A DNA stretch of 64,000 nucleotides. Source: Fragum whitleyi (Eukaryota > Mollusca > Bivalvia > Cardiida > Cardiidae). A program made the position numbers and the translations under genes. The first letter of the stretch is position 1, and every line of letters begins with the position of its first letter. The stretch lies in assembly GCA_948146395.1 (NCBI GenBank), contig OX411556.1:29649056-29713055 (forward strand), given 5' to 3'. The notes below the pieces were generated by a model. The model had not been told where the DNA came from. It saw nothing but the letters and a program-made list of their open reading frames with translations, and ran no database searches. This document shows positions 23,101 through 33,439 of this stretch, piece by piece.

Positions 23101-26100
23101 CACAAAATTATCAGTACACTGTAACAATCAGCAATAAAAAGGTCTAAGTTCAAGGGGACATAATTCATGCACCAGGGGGAGTTGAGACTTGAAAATTGTG
23201 CCTTGCAAAACTTCAACTTATCATCAATATTTGTATTAAAAAATCATAACTATTGAATGAAAACTAAAGGAGGAGTTTGCCACACAAAATTATCAGTACA
23301 TAGCAACAAATAGAAAAAAAATGTCTAAGTTCAAGGGGAGATAATTCATAAACCAGGGGGGAGTTGAGACTTGAAAATTGCTTCTTGTAAAACTTCAACT
23401 TATGATCAATATTTGTATTAAAAATCATAACTATTGAATGAAAACCGAAGGAGGAGTTTGTGACACAAACTTATAAGTACATGGTAACAAATAGGAAAAA
23501 ATGTCTAAGTTAAAGGGGAGATAATTTATGAACCAGGAGGAGTTGAGTCTTGAAAATTGCATCTTGCAAAACTTCAACTTATGATCAATGTTTGTATAAA
23601 GATTCATTTCTAATGAATGCAAACTGAAAGAGGAGTTTGAGACACAAACTTATAAGTACATGGTAATATATAGGAAAAAAGTCTAAGTTCAAGGGGAGAT
23701 AATTCATGAACCAGGGGGAGTTGAGACTTAAAATTTATGTCTTGCAAAACTTCAACTTATGATCAATGTTTGTATGAAGTTTCATCACTATTGAATGAAA
23801 ACTGAAGGAGGAGTTCGCGACACAAAATTATTAGTACATAGTAACAAATAGGAAAAAAACGTCTAAGTTCAAGGGAAGATAATTCATAAAATCAGGCGGA
23901 GTTGAGACTTGAAAATTGCGTCTTGCAAAACTTCAACTTATGATCAATGTTTGTATGAAGTTTCATTACTATTGAATGAAAACTGAAGGAGGAGTTTGCC
24001 ACACAAAATTATCAGTACATAGTTACAAATAGAAAAAAAAATGTCTAAGTTCAAGGGGAGATGATTTATGAACCAGGGGGAGTTGAGACTTGAAAATTGC
24101 GTCTTGCAAAACTTCAACTTGTGATCATTGTTTGTATGAAGTTTCATTACTATTGAATGAAAACTGAAGGAGGAGTTCGCGACACAAAATTACTAGTAAA
24201 AATGTCCACAGACGGACAGACAGGCGGCTGGACGGATGGCGGACGGACAGACAGGCTGATTCCAGTATACCCCCGAAAACATTCGTTTTGCGGGGGTATA
24301 ATTACAGACAGATGGATGGACAGGAACCACAACATTTGCTATAGCTCTTCTGACCTTTGGCTACATTCGGAACATCGCTCTGACTTTTCCGTCAACTTTT
24401 TTGTCATTTTTTGGTAATTAGGCTCCTGGTGGTACTTTGGTTAATAAGCTTGATAAATAGTTCATTCCTTGAATGCTTTCCAATAGTCTGTGGATATCAT
24501 TTTGGCAAGTTATAATTTCAAAGCAAAATGAAGAAAAACACTGTGTTTTGTTTTCAAATTATAATATGCCCAGTTTTATCCTTATGTTGATATTAACCCA
24601 CCTGTGTATGATATGCTTTCATTGCTGCGCCCTTATCATTCACATGGTCTATTCCATAGAATCCCCGAGTGCTCCTGAGTGCTTTAGTTAGTATAGCTAA
24701 GAAATATTCATATGTAGTTTCTTTGAATTTTGGACCAGTTCAAACAAATTTCATCTTGTAATGGATTAAAAAGCTTCCCACTCACCAGACCAATAAAAGC
24801 CCAACATAACCAAAATGTGTGCACGACTCGACCACGGAACCCAATATCTGTTTTCAGTTGTACCCAGAAACTGTCTGTTTGTTCATCGTCAACTGTCATC
24901 TCTCCAATAGCAGTAACCCTATGTCCTGCTGAATGAAATTATGGTTTTATTTTTTTATGTTTAATTTTTTTGTTGTTGTTTATTCTCTTCTTGTTTTTTC
25001 TTGTATATTTTAGACTTTTTCAAATTGAAAACAGCAATGCTCCAGATAATTGGAAGCGGTAACAATCTATAATTCTAACATCTGTTATTTCTCATCAAAA
25101 CCTTACTTTAGTGACCTTGGTAATATGACCTTGATCTCTATTGATCACCTTGACTTGCTATCCACTGTCATTGTCATAAGTAAAACATGTGAAATATAGG
25201 GACTGTACCACCTAACTTTCCAAAGTTATGGGCAATATACAAGTTTAAATTTTACACATATTTGACCTAGAAAATGACCTTGAGGTTAACTGATGACTTT
25301 GAAGTAAATTTATGTACCAACAGATAAATAGAGAATAACATGATAGTGTCTTGAAATATTCAACGTGAAACTACTGAATTTTAAAGGAATTAGAATAAAG
25401 AGGGATAAATCTGAGTCGTAAGAAATTGTTTCCCAATCGATTTAAAGTACATAGGTTTAAACCAAATCTAATGCTGTTAATGTAATAAACCTGCTGTACA
25501 CAGCTCGGATAGACTGTAAAGACTAAGATCAGCTTGCACAGAAACGCAGTCTAGTCTTAGCCTATACCGGTTACTTTCTACTAAACCCTTGTCATGCTGA
25601 ATGAATTTTGGCTAAAAATTTTCATCAAAATCAAAGTGCAAAAAGCACTGGAAATACCAACTGTAGGTCATTTTTTATCTGAAAAACTAAATCTATTGAC
25701 AATTCTGGTTTGAAAGTGAGAAACAGGTGGTGTAGACTAACATCAGACTGCACATATGTGCAGGCTGATGTTTGTCTATAGCTCCTGCAAAAGCAGGAAT
25801 ATTCTGGGTTCAGCATTACAAGGGTTAATTACTGTAGGCAAATATAAGCCAGACTGTTTCAAAAGCCCTGACATATGGTTATATGTTGTATTCAAAATTC
25901 CTATTCAGCAAAATAAGGGTTATTCATTTGGCCAGTGGAGAACTAACATCAGGTATTATAGACAAGGATCAGACTGCACAATGTGCAGGTTGATCTTTAT
26001 CTATACCTCCTGTCGAAGAAAGAATATACCAGACTTAGCATGAAAAGGGTTAAACAAGTACCTGTAGAATTTGAATTTTGTCTATTGGTATTTTCTGACG

Positions 26101-26176
26101 GTACAAACAGATCATTCTCGGATTGATTTTCCCTGTTTCCATTGTCAGAATAATCAACTTCTGTATGCTGGGACAT
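16257..26176 (-). CDS. MFSD4B: Major facilitator sugar transporter, MFSD4B / NaGLT1 (sodium-dependent glucose transporter 1)-like, complete
   Basis: Six coding exons on the minus strand (26176-26062, 24928-24786, 21112-20983, 20351-20196, 18511-18359, 17131-16257), all with GT-AG sites and matching phases, give 523 residues, close to the usual size of the family. About 12 membrane segments can be counted. The MFS loop motif between helices 2 and 3 is seen as GFLYDRMNK (from residue 130). Family signatures are GVVVGQVGPSFPDLR at the end of helix 1, GLGCGGLDT in helix 4 and PYMQALHFCFGLGG in helix 5. Three sequons (NTS, NMT, NTT) lie in the extracellular loop before helix 6. The N-terminus is a hydrophilic cytoplasmic tail. 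Expected role: plasma-membrane uptake of glucose or a related sugar with sodium, by family analogy. MFSD4A-like assignment is less likely. Confidence 0.9.
17174..17394 (+). mobile_element. TTAA-flanked MITE, family A, copy 2 (intron 5)
   Basis: TTAA at 17170-17173 and 17395-17398. Ends CCCTTTCCTG and CAACAAAGGG. The hairpin core is intact. It lies 43 bases from the exon 6 acceptor. Confidence 0.8.
17428..17815 (+). repeat. Interspersed repeat, family G (GGAGTCC), copy 1
   Basis: Starts 'cactaaggggagtccaggag' and ends 'ggactccttgatttcata...agtccaatggac', with an internal GAAATAGCTTG / CAAGCAATTTC hairpin. Other copies: 54055-54450 (full) and 51835-52035 (truncated). Confidence 0.65.
17900..18060 (-). 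repeat. tRNA-derived SINE, copy 1 (intron 5)
   Basis: The minus strand carries a box-A-like TAGCTATGTGGTAGAGC and a box-B-like GGGTTTGAATCCC. The upstream 'aagctgcaattaaatgt' is shared with the next copy. Confidence 0.6.
18150..18298 (-). repeat. tRNA-derived SINE, copy 2 (intron 5)
   Basis: The same order of motifs as copy 1 (GGGTTCAAATCCCC box B, TGGTAGAGCACTTGC box A region), about 100 bases away and about 60 bases from the exon 5 donor. Confidence 0.6.
18359..18511 (-). CDS. MFSD4B: MFSD4B-like exon 5 (helix 5)
   Basis: Acceptor CGTCTTCAG and donor GTATGTT, phase 1 at both ends. It encodes VGNADLVSIWDEAGRPYMQA and the helix 5 glycine-rich segment (residues 182-232). Confidence 0.88.
18533..18890 (+). 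mobile_element. Short Pearl/Helitron-like element
   Basis: The 5' end ACTAGAACGGTCGCAAAG is followed by 'gtgaccttgacctttgatctatgtgatcc', a cagacaga tract, and a terminal stem CTACTTCGTAG flanked by C5/G5 runs ending in GTATAA. It begins 22 bases from the exon 5 acceptor. Confidence 0.6.
19045..19125 (-). pseudogene. Duplicate fragment of MFSD4B exon 4 end and donor region
   Basis: 'ctatttacagtaaacacctgtgtcaaggcc' mirrors 20181-20210 ('ctatttacagtaagtacctgtgtcaaggcc'), which spans the exon 4 donor and last codons. The duplicate lacks the rest of the exon. Confidence 0.55.
19135..20150. repeat. Intron 4 filled with palindrome P and Pearl-like fragments
   Basis: A family P palindrome at about 19135-19210; 'gaccttgacctttgtgacccc' plus a cagacaga tract at 19370-19560; a second 3' end with 'gacagacagatggatggacag' at 20080-20150. 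Confidence 0.45.
20196..20351 (-). CDS. MFSD4B: MFSD4B-like exon 4 (loop motif, helices 3-4)
   Basis: Acceptor AATTTTCAG, donor GTACTTAC. It encodes GFLYDRMNK (MFS motif A), helix 3, and helix 4 ending GLGCGGLDT (residues 130-181). Confidence 0.88.
20983..21112 (-). CDS. MFSD4B: MFSD4B-like exon 3 (end of helix 1, helix 2)
   Basis: Acceptor GTTTTTTCAG, donor GTAAATAA. It encodes GVVVGQVGPSFPDLR and IFSLGYMLGSLVT (residues 87-129). Confidence 0.88.
21835..24302 (+). mobile_element. Long Pearl/Helitron-like element with two tandem-repeat blocks (intron 2)
   Basis: The 5' end CAAGGGGCCCATGACGG; a block of diverged units at 21990-22800 ('ataaggccccttttcc...gatcagccccatttt'); then about seven units of about 175 bp at 22800-24200 ('acttcaacttatgatcaatgtttgtat...ggaggagttt'). 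It ends with a gacggacagacagg tract and a stem ACCCCCGAAAAC / GTTTTGCGGGGGT followed by ATAA. Confidence 0.65.
24786..24928 (-). CDS. MFSD4B: MFSD4B-like exon 2 (N-terminal tail and start of helix 1)
   Basis: It encodes residues 39-86 ending VVHTFWLCWAFIGL, with donor GTGAGTGG. The acceptor is a CAGCAG tandem, so the exon can start at 24928 or 24925 and include or omit one alanine codon. Confidence 0.85.
25585..25824 (-). mobile_element. TTAA MITE, family B, copy 1 (intron 1)
   Basis: CCCTTGTCATGCTGAA at one end and CAGCATTACAAGGG-TTAA at the other; the core is TAACATCAGACTGCACATATG with GTGCAGGCTGATGTT. Inverted relative to the 62 kb copies. Confidence 0.72.
25829..26052 (-). mobile_element. 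Degenerate family B MITE
   Basis: Shares 'gatcagactgcacaatgtgcaggttgatc' and the end 'agcatgaaaagggttaa' but the other end is worn. It abuts the donor of exon 1. Confidence 0.45.
26062..26176 (-). CDS. MFSD4B: MFSD4B-like exon 1 (cytoplasmic N-terminus)
   Basis: ATG at 26176-26174; donor GTACTTG from 26061. It encodes 38 hydrophilic residues starting MSQHTEVDYSDNGNREN. This ATG is the first in the open frame, and the phase joins exon 2. No TATA box was seen upstream. Confidence 0.75.
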
Positions 26177-26266
26177 CTTCTGTCAGACTACAATAAATTC
26201 AACAGGTCAAATTAGGGGGCTCACATATAGCTACAGATGCCAGTATTTCAAATGAAATTACTTTAA

Positions 26267-26508
26267 CTCTTGTCATGCTGAACCCAGATTATTCCTGCTT
26301 TGATAGGAGCTATAAACAAACATCAGCGTGCACTTATGTACAGTCTGATCTTAGTCTACATCACCTGCTTATCTCTTTTTAAGGCAGATTTGTTTGTGGA
26401 ATTAATATTCAAAAAGAAAGATTGCCCTACACTCTTGAATTCCAGTCCTGTCAGTACTTTGATATGAGTGCAATTCTGAAAGTGGATTTTAAATCAGCAT
26501 GACAAGGG
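26267..26508 (+). mobile_element. TTAA MITE, family B, copy 2
   Basis: TTAA at 26263-26266 and 26509-26512; starts CTCTTGTCATGCTGAACCC, ends CAGCATGACAAGGG. The middle is diverged. Confidence 0.65.
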
Positions 26509-26635
26509 TTAATAACAATTGCACAATTACTATTTAATTTGTTGGAGTTCATTAGAATTGTCAGTTTGAGACAACTGCAGTGAGTACCAAAAACACAGGG
26601 TTTGCTGTTTCAATGGGAAATAAAGATTTTAGACC

Positions 26636-26760
26636 ATTTTTTCCCTGTTTCCATTGACAGTGTAATCAACTTCTGTTTGCTGGGACATCTTCTCTCACAC
26701 TACAATAAATTCAACAGGTCAAGTTAGGAGGGCTCACACAAAGCTACAGATCAGGGCTCG
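26636..26760 (-). pseudogene. Duplicate of MFSD4B-like exon 1 and its 5' flank, truncated
   Basis: Minus-strand ATG at 26688-26686 reads MSQQTEVDYTVNGNREK, then runs into a stop within unrelated repeat DNA. Similarity to 26125-26240 also covers upstream sequence ('acctgttgaatttattgtag'). It could serve as an alternative leader exon but cannot encode the tail. Confidence 0.6.
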
Positions 26761-27104
26761 TGTTAGTTTTTGATAATCAAGGAGTCATTGACTCCTCACC
26801 TTAGAAATTCTGGGGGTCAGAACTGACTTTAAAGGGGTCAAAACCACAGAAATGGCAAACCGTAAATAGAATTTAGCACCTTTAAGAGTCACTTTACCTG
26901 TTGGGTTTTTTTTGTAATGATATGAAATAAGTTATCAATTTGTTAACTTTAGATAGTAGAATTTCTGAAAATCTTAAGTATTTACCCATGTTTATGACCC
27001 TTACTAATTTAACCCCCTTCGAAGAAATTTCTAGGGGTCAAATGAAGATATTTTCAGATTTTGGGGGTCAAAACCCTGGTTTACAGGTCAAACAAGAGTC
27101 CTGC
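26755..27104 (-). repeat. Interspersed repeat, family H (GGGGTCAAA), copy 1
   Basis: 'tctgggggtcagaactgactttaaaggggtc', 'ctaggggtcaaatgaag' and 'ttttgggggtcaaaaccctggtt' recur in the same order at 56195-56545; the 3' part recurs near 61890. Confidence 0.55.
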
Positions 27105-27360
27105 TACAGATATCAGGATTTCAAATGAAATAATTTTAATAACAATTGCACAATTACTGTATATCAGTAATTATTGGGAGTTCACTGGAATTGTATGTTT
27201 GAGACAATTCCAATGAGTACCAACAACATGGGGTTTCAATGGGAAATAAAGATTTAATATAAGCTTTACCCTTCTTATCTGTACTTCTGAGGTTTTAATT
27301 CAAAGTCAGGATTAAACACTAACTTCTCTGAGTTAACAGTCTTTTGAACTTGCCACTTAA

Positions 27361-28978
27361 CCCTTGTCATGCTGAACCCAGAATACTCCTGCTTTGTCAG
27401 GAGCTATAGACAAACATCAGCCTGCATATAAGTGCAGTCTGATTAGTCTACACCACCTGTTTCTCACTTTCAAACCAGAATTGTCAATAGATTTAGTTTA
27501 TCAAACAAGAGGGCCGTTGGCCCTGGGTCGCTCACCTGAGAAAAAAGCTTCATTACCTAGATATGTCCATGCAACCAAAGAAAAAGAGATTTTCACTTAT
27601 TCAATCAGATAACATTTGAAATAATCCTTCCCCCCTCTGCTTCTCCCCTGGTCATTATTTATTTAAGCTTTTTTCATAAAAGGTCTGTGATCAGCTAATC
27701 TATGCCAGATATACAGGCTGAGTCTGAGACTTTTAAAGTTTTCTTTAATGAGTTGATCAATCCATGTCAAATATAAAGGCTGTAGGGACTCAAAATTCTC
27801 AACAAAGCACCCCCCTCCCCCAAGATGCTCTGCACCTGGTGAATCTACAGTCATGATTTTAGCTAATTCAATTAATGTCCATAATTATGCTGATCATCCA
27901 TACCAATTTTCAAGTCTGTAGGGCTCCTGGTTCATTAGAAGAAGTTTAAAGATTTCAAAAATGATCCAAAGTACTACCCCCTCCCCAAGACACTCAGCAC
28001 CTGGTGACCCTACAGTCATGATTTTAGCTATTTTAATTAATGTCAATATATTGATCACCCATGACAATTTTCAAGTCTGTATGGTTCCTGATCCAGGAGA
28101 AGAATAAGGTTAAAGATTTCAAATTTGATCCAAAATACTATCCCCTCCCCTCTAATGCTCTGCATCTGGTGGCCCTACATTCATGATTTTAGCTATTTTA
28201 TTTTAGCTATCTTTATTAAAGTCTATGAGCTGATCCTCCATGCCAATTTTCAAGTCTGTAGGGCTTGTGGTTCAGAATAAGAAGAAGGTTAAAGATTACA
28301 AAATTTTCACAAAAGTACTACCCCCTCCCCCCTGGTGCTCCGCACCTGGCAGCCAAAAAGATATGATTTTAGCTATTTTTATTAAGGTCTAGGAGCTGAT
28401 CATCCATGACAATTTTCAAGTCTGTAGGGCTCCTGGTTCCGAAGAAGAAGAGGCTTAAAGATTACAAAATTTACCCAGAGTACTACCCCCTCCCCCCTGG
28501 TGCTCCGCACCTGGTGGCCCAAAAGATATGATTTTAGCTATTTTTATTCAGGTCTATGAACTGATCATCCATGCCAAGTTTTAAGTCTGTAGGACTACTG
28601 GTTGAGAAGAAGAAGAATTTTAAAGATTTTCTTAAAATTTCACCTTTTGTTGCCATAGCAACCAGAGTTTTCCATGGATTTCAATTCTTTTAGCTATTTT
28701 TGAAGGGGACCACCTAAGCAACATTTCTGTAAAATTTGGTGTTGATTGGCCTAGTAGTTTAGGAGGAGATGTCGTTTAAAGAAATTGTTGACGGACGCCG
28801 GACGACGACCGACGACCGTCGGACGGACGCCGGAGGAAAGGTGATCACAATAGCTCACATGAGCACTTCGTGCTCAGGTGAGCTAATAAAAGTTGACCTA
28901 CAGTTGAGCCTTTCAGTGCCTTTTGCCCTTAGATTTTGATGTAAATTTTTAGCCAAAGTTTATTCAGTATGACAAGGG
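27361..28978 (+). mobile_element. TTAA MITE, family B, copy 3, split by an insertion
   Basis: TTAA at 27357-27360 and 28979-28982. The left part (27361-27505) and right part (28887-28978) together equal an ordinary 240 bp copy such as 62595-62825. The gap is the element at 27506-28886. Confidence 0.8.
27506..28886 (+). mobile_element. Helitron-like/Pearl-like element nested in a TTAA MITE
   Basis: Starts CAAGAGGGCCGTTGGCCC...GCTCACCTGAG. About six units of about 145 bp follow ('gattttagctatttttatt...aattttcaagtctgtagggct'), then a gacggacgcc tract and the end GAGCACTTCGTGCTC, aggtgag, CTAA. Compared with uninterrupted MITE copies it sits between A and T with no target duplication; a stem-loop just before CTAA is the Helitron 3' pattern. 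Confidence 0.7.
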
Positions 28979-29187
28979 TTAAGAAATAAACGAACCGTAG
29001 CTAGAAATAAAGAGTCCAGGGTTTTTGTCTGAAATCAACAAAAGGAATCATTAACTTGGATATAAGGGGTCCTTTGTGAAATTTCAGGAATACCTGCTTT
29101 AGTTTTAGAATATCTTTAAGATATTTTGTTTTATGAACCATTCCCTGGCTGCAGATAAAGCAGGTGATAGATATTTTTGAGTATTTG

Positions 29188-29278
29188 ATAGTGATGGGCG
29201 GATTAATTGATTATAATCAATAATCAGTTGATTTGGGCTTCCAATTGTGATAATCGACTAAGAAATTTCATAATCCCA
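29188..29278. repeat. ATTAATTGATTATAATCAAT palindrome fragment
   Basis: 'gatgggcggattaattgattataatcaataatcag' recurs in inverted form at 52380-52460. A fragment of a palindromic MITE family. Confidence 0.55.
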
Positions 29279-29890
29279 CCAATATATATTTTAGTGTAAG
29301 TGTTGAAAGTATAATTGTTATGAAAGGGTATATTTGTTTATTCCTTTAAAGCCCCTGTCTGTGTTTGTGAACATTTTCGAAATGCAAGACATTATCTTAA
29401 AAGACTATGTACACAACTAGAGTTTTATGCTCAAAGATAAGCTTGAATTTGTCATTCCAATAAGCTTGAATTTGTCATTCCAATATTCAGTTTTGCAAAT
29501 GATTATGACAGGATGATCTAAATAAAGGCATAACTTGATGAATATTTATGACCTGCAACATTTCAGACTCCAATTTGAATAGAGCACATTAGCGCTCCTT
29601 TGTGTGGGCGTATGTCACGTTACAAAAATCTCATTTACATATTTTACTTTATACAGAATATTATGCATTTCCCAAAAAAAGCCACCATTTGTCGATTGAT
29701 TTGTATTCTTATATAACTCATCTTTCATAAGACTAAATCAAGAACAATCATTCAAAGAATGTTCACGAAATAGCACATTTTTTTTTCTCTAAACACAGAA
29801 GGGGGCTTTAATACTATTAGATCTTTACCACACAACACCATTTTCAAGAATGATGCAAGGGACAGTTAAATCAGGGACCCTAAATATACA
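29279..29890. other. Stretch with no recognisable gene
   Basis: AT-rich, includes a direct repeat 'aataagcttgaatttgtcattcc' (29440-29485). No exon was seen. Confidence 0.35.
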
Positions 29891-29899
29891 TGGGTCCTT

Positions 29900-31150
29900 T
29901 TAATCTTGTCTGGGATTTCATGAAGACAATCATTTCAACCAATTTTCAGGTTGGTGATCCAGAAATATAGCCTCTAAAGTGTCTGAAAGGTTTTTTAAGA
30001 TTTGACCTTATGGCAAAATTTTGATTGATCCAGAAATAAAGCCTACAGACTACAAGGTTTTTCTAAGATCTGACCTCCTGACCTAGTTTTTGACCCCACT
30101 TGACCCATTTTTGAACTTGACCCCTAATTTATGAAGAAAATCATTCTGACCATTTTTCAGGCTGATTGGCCCAAAATTATGGCCTCTAGAGTGTCAACAA
30201 GGTTTTTTCTAAGAATTGACATATTGACCTAGTTTTTGACCCCACTTGACCCCTTTTTTAAGTTGGCTTAAATTTCATCAAAACAATCAATTTGACCAAT
30301 TTTCAGGATGAATGACCCAAAAATATGGCCTCTTGAGTGTCTACAAGGTTTTTCTAAGATTTGACAACGTGACCTAGTTATTGATCCCACTTGACCCATT
30401 TTCAATCATGACTTAAATTTCATCAAGACAATCAATTTGGCCAGTTTTCAGGTTGATTGACCCAAAAATATGGCCTCTAGAGTGTCCACAAGGTTTTTCT
30501 AAGATTTGACCAAATGACCTAGTTTTTGACCCCACTTGACCCATTTTTTTAAGCTGTCTTAGATTTCATCAAGACAATTATTCTTACCAATTTTCAGGTT
30601 GATTGACCTAAAAGTATGGCCTCTAGAGTGCCAACAAGGTTTTTCAAAAATTAACATTGTGACCTAGTTTTTGACCCTACTTGACCTATTTTTGATCTTG
30701 ACTTAGATTTTGACAGGACAAAAAATCTGACAAAATTTCAGGTTGATTCACCTATAATTATGGCCTCTAGAGTGTCTACAAGGTTTTTTTAATAATTGAC
30801 TTTGTGACCTACTTTTTGACCCCACTTCACCCAATGTAACTTAAATCAGATTTCATCAAGACAATCAATCTGACCAATTTTCAGGTTGATTGACCCCAAG
30901 ATATGGCCTCTAGAGTGACTACAAGGTTTTTCTAAGATTTGACCTTGTGACCTAGTTTTTGACCCGATTTGACCCAATTTTGAACTCAACTGAGATTTTA
31001 TCAAGACGATCATCCTGCCAAATTTTCAGGTTGATCAGGCAAAAACTATTGTCTACAAGGTAAATGTTGACGACAGACGACACATGACGATTGACAGACA
31101 GACGATGGACATTGGGCACCCACAAAAGCTCACCTTGAGCACTTTGTTAC
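29900..31150 (+). mobile_element. Pearl-like tandem array with degraded ends
   Basis: About eight diverged units of about 140-150 bp ('ggcctctagagtgtctacaaggtttttctaag', 'tgacctagtttttgaccccacttgaccc'), then 'gacagacgacacatgacga' and AAAGCTCACCTTGAGCACTTTG. The 5' end was not found. Confidence 0.6.
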
Positions 31151-31342
31151 CTGAATTTTTTCAATGTTTTAACAGTGCTTTTAATGTTGGAACGAAGTAA
31201 AAGTGTCAATATCAGAAGAAAAAAATAATATATTCAAGTGATTTTAATGAAATTATTAACAACTAAACTAATTTTTTTTTCATTAATTTATGAAAACATA
31301 ATTTAATCAATAAAGATTTCACTTAACATACTTGATATGAAA

Positions 31343-32985
31343 CAAGAGGGCCATAGTGGCCCTTAATCGCTCACCTGAATGAACTGTCTAATTTTTTTCA
31401 ATATCCTTCTGCCTCTGTACAACTTGATAAAATGTTGCCTCTAGAGTGCAAGTTTTTTCTAAGATTTGACCCTGTGACCTAGTTTTTGACCCCAGTTGAC
31501 CCAATTTGAAACTCGTCCGAGATTTCATCAAGACAATCATTCTGATCAAATTTGATCCAGCAAAAAATGTGGCCTCTCAAGTGCATACAAGGTTTTTCTA
31601 AGTTTTGACCTTGTGACCTAGTTTTTGACCCCTGTTGACTGAATTTCGAACTCATTCATGATTTTACCAAGACCATCATTCTGACCAAAATTCAGGTTGA
31701 TTGGTAAAAAAAAGTGGCCTCTAGAGTGCATACAAGGTTTTTCTATGATTTGACCCCGTGACCTAGTTTTTGACCCCAGTTGACCCAATTTTGAACTCAT
31801 CCGAGATTTCATCAAGCCATTCATTCTGACCAAATTTCAGCTTGATTGGGCAAAAAATGTGGCCTCTAGAGTGCATACACAGTTTTTCTAAGATTTGACC
31901 CTGTGACCTAGTTTTTGACCCCAGTTGACCTTATTTTGAACTCGTCCGAGATTTCACCAAGACAATCATTCTGACCAAAATTCAGGTTGATTGGGCAAAA
32001 AAAGTGGCCTCTAGAGTGCATACAAGGTTTTTTAAATGATTTGATCCTGTGACCTAGTTTTTGACCCCAGTTGATCCAATTTCGAACTCATCCAAGATTT
32101 CATCAAGACATTCATTCTGACCAAATTTCAGGTTGATCCGGCAAAAAATGTGGCCTCTAGAATGCATACAAGGTTTTTCTAAGATTTGACCCTGTGACCT
32201 TATTTTTTGACCCCAGTTGACCCAATTTGAAACTCGTCTGAGATTTTATCAAGACAATCATTCTGACCAAAATTCATGTTGATTGGGCATAAAATGTGGC
32301 TTCTAGCATACATACAAGGTTTTACTATGATTTGACCCCGTGGCCTAGTTATTGACCCCAGTTGACCCAATTTCAAACTCGTCCAAGATCTGATCAAGAC
32401 AATCATTCTGACCAAAATTCAGGTTGATATGGCAAAAAATGTGGCCTCTAGAGTGCATACAAGGTTTTTCTATGATTTGACCCCGTGACCTAATTTTTGA
32501 CCCCAGTTGACCATGTTTTCGAACTCGTCCGAGATTTGAACAAGACAATCATTCTGACCAAATTTCAGGTTGATTGGGCAAAAAATGTGGCTTCTAGAGT
32601 GCATACTAGGTTTTTCTAAGATTTGACCCTGTGACCTAGTTTTTGACCCCAGTTGACCCAATTTCGAACTCTACCGAGATTTCATCAAGACAATCATTCT
32701 GACCATAATTCAGGTTGATTGGGCAAAAAATGTGGCCTCTAGAGTGCATACAAGGTTTTTCTATGATTTGACCCTGTGACCTAGTTTTTGACCCAAGTTG
32801 ACCCAATTTCGAACTCGTCCGAGATTTGATCAAGACAATCATTCTGACCAAATTTTAAGTCGATCGGGCAAAAAATGTGGCCTCTAGAGTGCATACAAGG
32901 CAAATGTTGACGACGGACGACGGACGACGGACATCCACCTAACCACAAAAGCTCACCTTGAGCACTTCGTGCTCAGGGGAGCTAA
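31343..32985 (+). mobile_element. Pearl/Helitron-like element
   Basis: Starts CAAGAGGGCCATAGTGGCCC...TCGCTCACCTGA. About ten units of about 145 bp of the same family as 29900-31150 but more uniform. It ends with gacgacggacgacggac, CTTGAGCACTTCGTGCTC, aggggag, CTAA. Several minus-strand frames of 60-71 codons are repeat-unit translations. Confidence 0.7.
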
Positions 32986-32989
32986 AAAT

Positions 32990-33105
32990 GGTGGGATTTG
33001 TCCTAATTTCTAGATTTAGGGGTGGGATTTTGTTCTGGTAGGGTTTTGTCCTGGTTGGGTTTTGTCTGATGGGGTTTAGTCTGGTGGGGTTTTGTCCTTA
33101 CTCCC
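32990..33105 (+). repeat. Minisatellite of about 17-bp units
   Basis: Repeated GGTGGGATTTTGTCCT-like units ('ggtagggttttgtcct', 'ggttgggttttgtctga', 'ggtggggttttgtcc'), about six copies. Confidence 0.55.
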
Positions 33106-33194
33106 ATGGTGCAATTACTTTCAAAACCTTGCAACTCACTGGAAGAGGTACAGATAAGAGGGGGTTAAAGCTGGTCTAAAATATTTATTTCTTG

Positions 33195-33275
33195 AAAGAA
33201 ATCATTCGTTGTGGTTACTCATTTTAATCGTTTGGCAAGTCGATTCTAATGAGTACCATCAACATAGGGTCTTTG
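33195..33275. repeat. Palindromic repeat, family P
   Basis: 'gttgtggttactcattttaatcg' is answered by 'cgattctaatgagtaccatcaacatagggt'. Confidence 0.5.
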
Positions 33276-33302
33276 TGAACATTATTTAAATAATCTAAGA
33301 TC

Positions 33303-33436
33303 CAAAATAGATAGAGAGAGACAAAGATAGACAGAGGGGAGAGAAAGAGAGTGAAGGGGAGAAAGAGAGATAGAGAGACGGGAGGGAGAGTGAGAAGGGG
33401 AAGGGGGGGCAAAGGCAGAGACATTGAGAGGGGGAT
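33303..33436 (+). repeat. Purine (GA/GGGA) tract
   Basis: Irregular gaga/ggga microsatellite on the plus strand, giving a spurious Leu/Pro/Ser frame on the minus strand. Confidence 0.75.
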
Positions 33437-33439
33437 CAT

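Noticed and set aside
22800..24200. Regular direct repeats that could suggest a CRISPR-like array
   Set aside because: Units are about 175 bp, vary in sequence and have no short constant repeat plus unique spacer; the setting is an intron of an animal gene.
31618..32851. Series of 63-71-codon minus-strand frames with similar sequence
   Set aside because: They are translations of successive 145-bp repeat units of the Pearl-like element at 31343, with ends set by the repeat period and no splice or codon evidence of selection.
33224..33439. Ser/Leu/Pro-rich frame on the minus strand
   Set aside because: It is the complement of a GA microsatellite.
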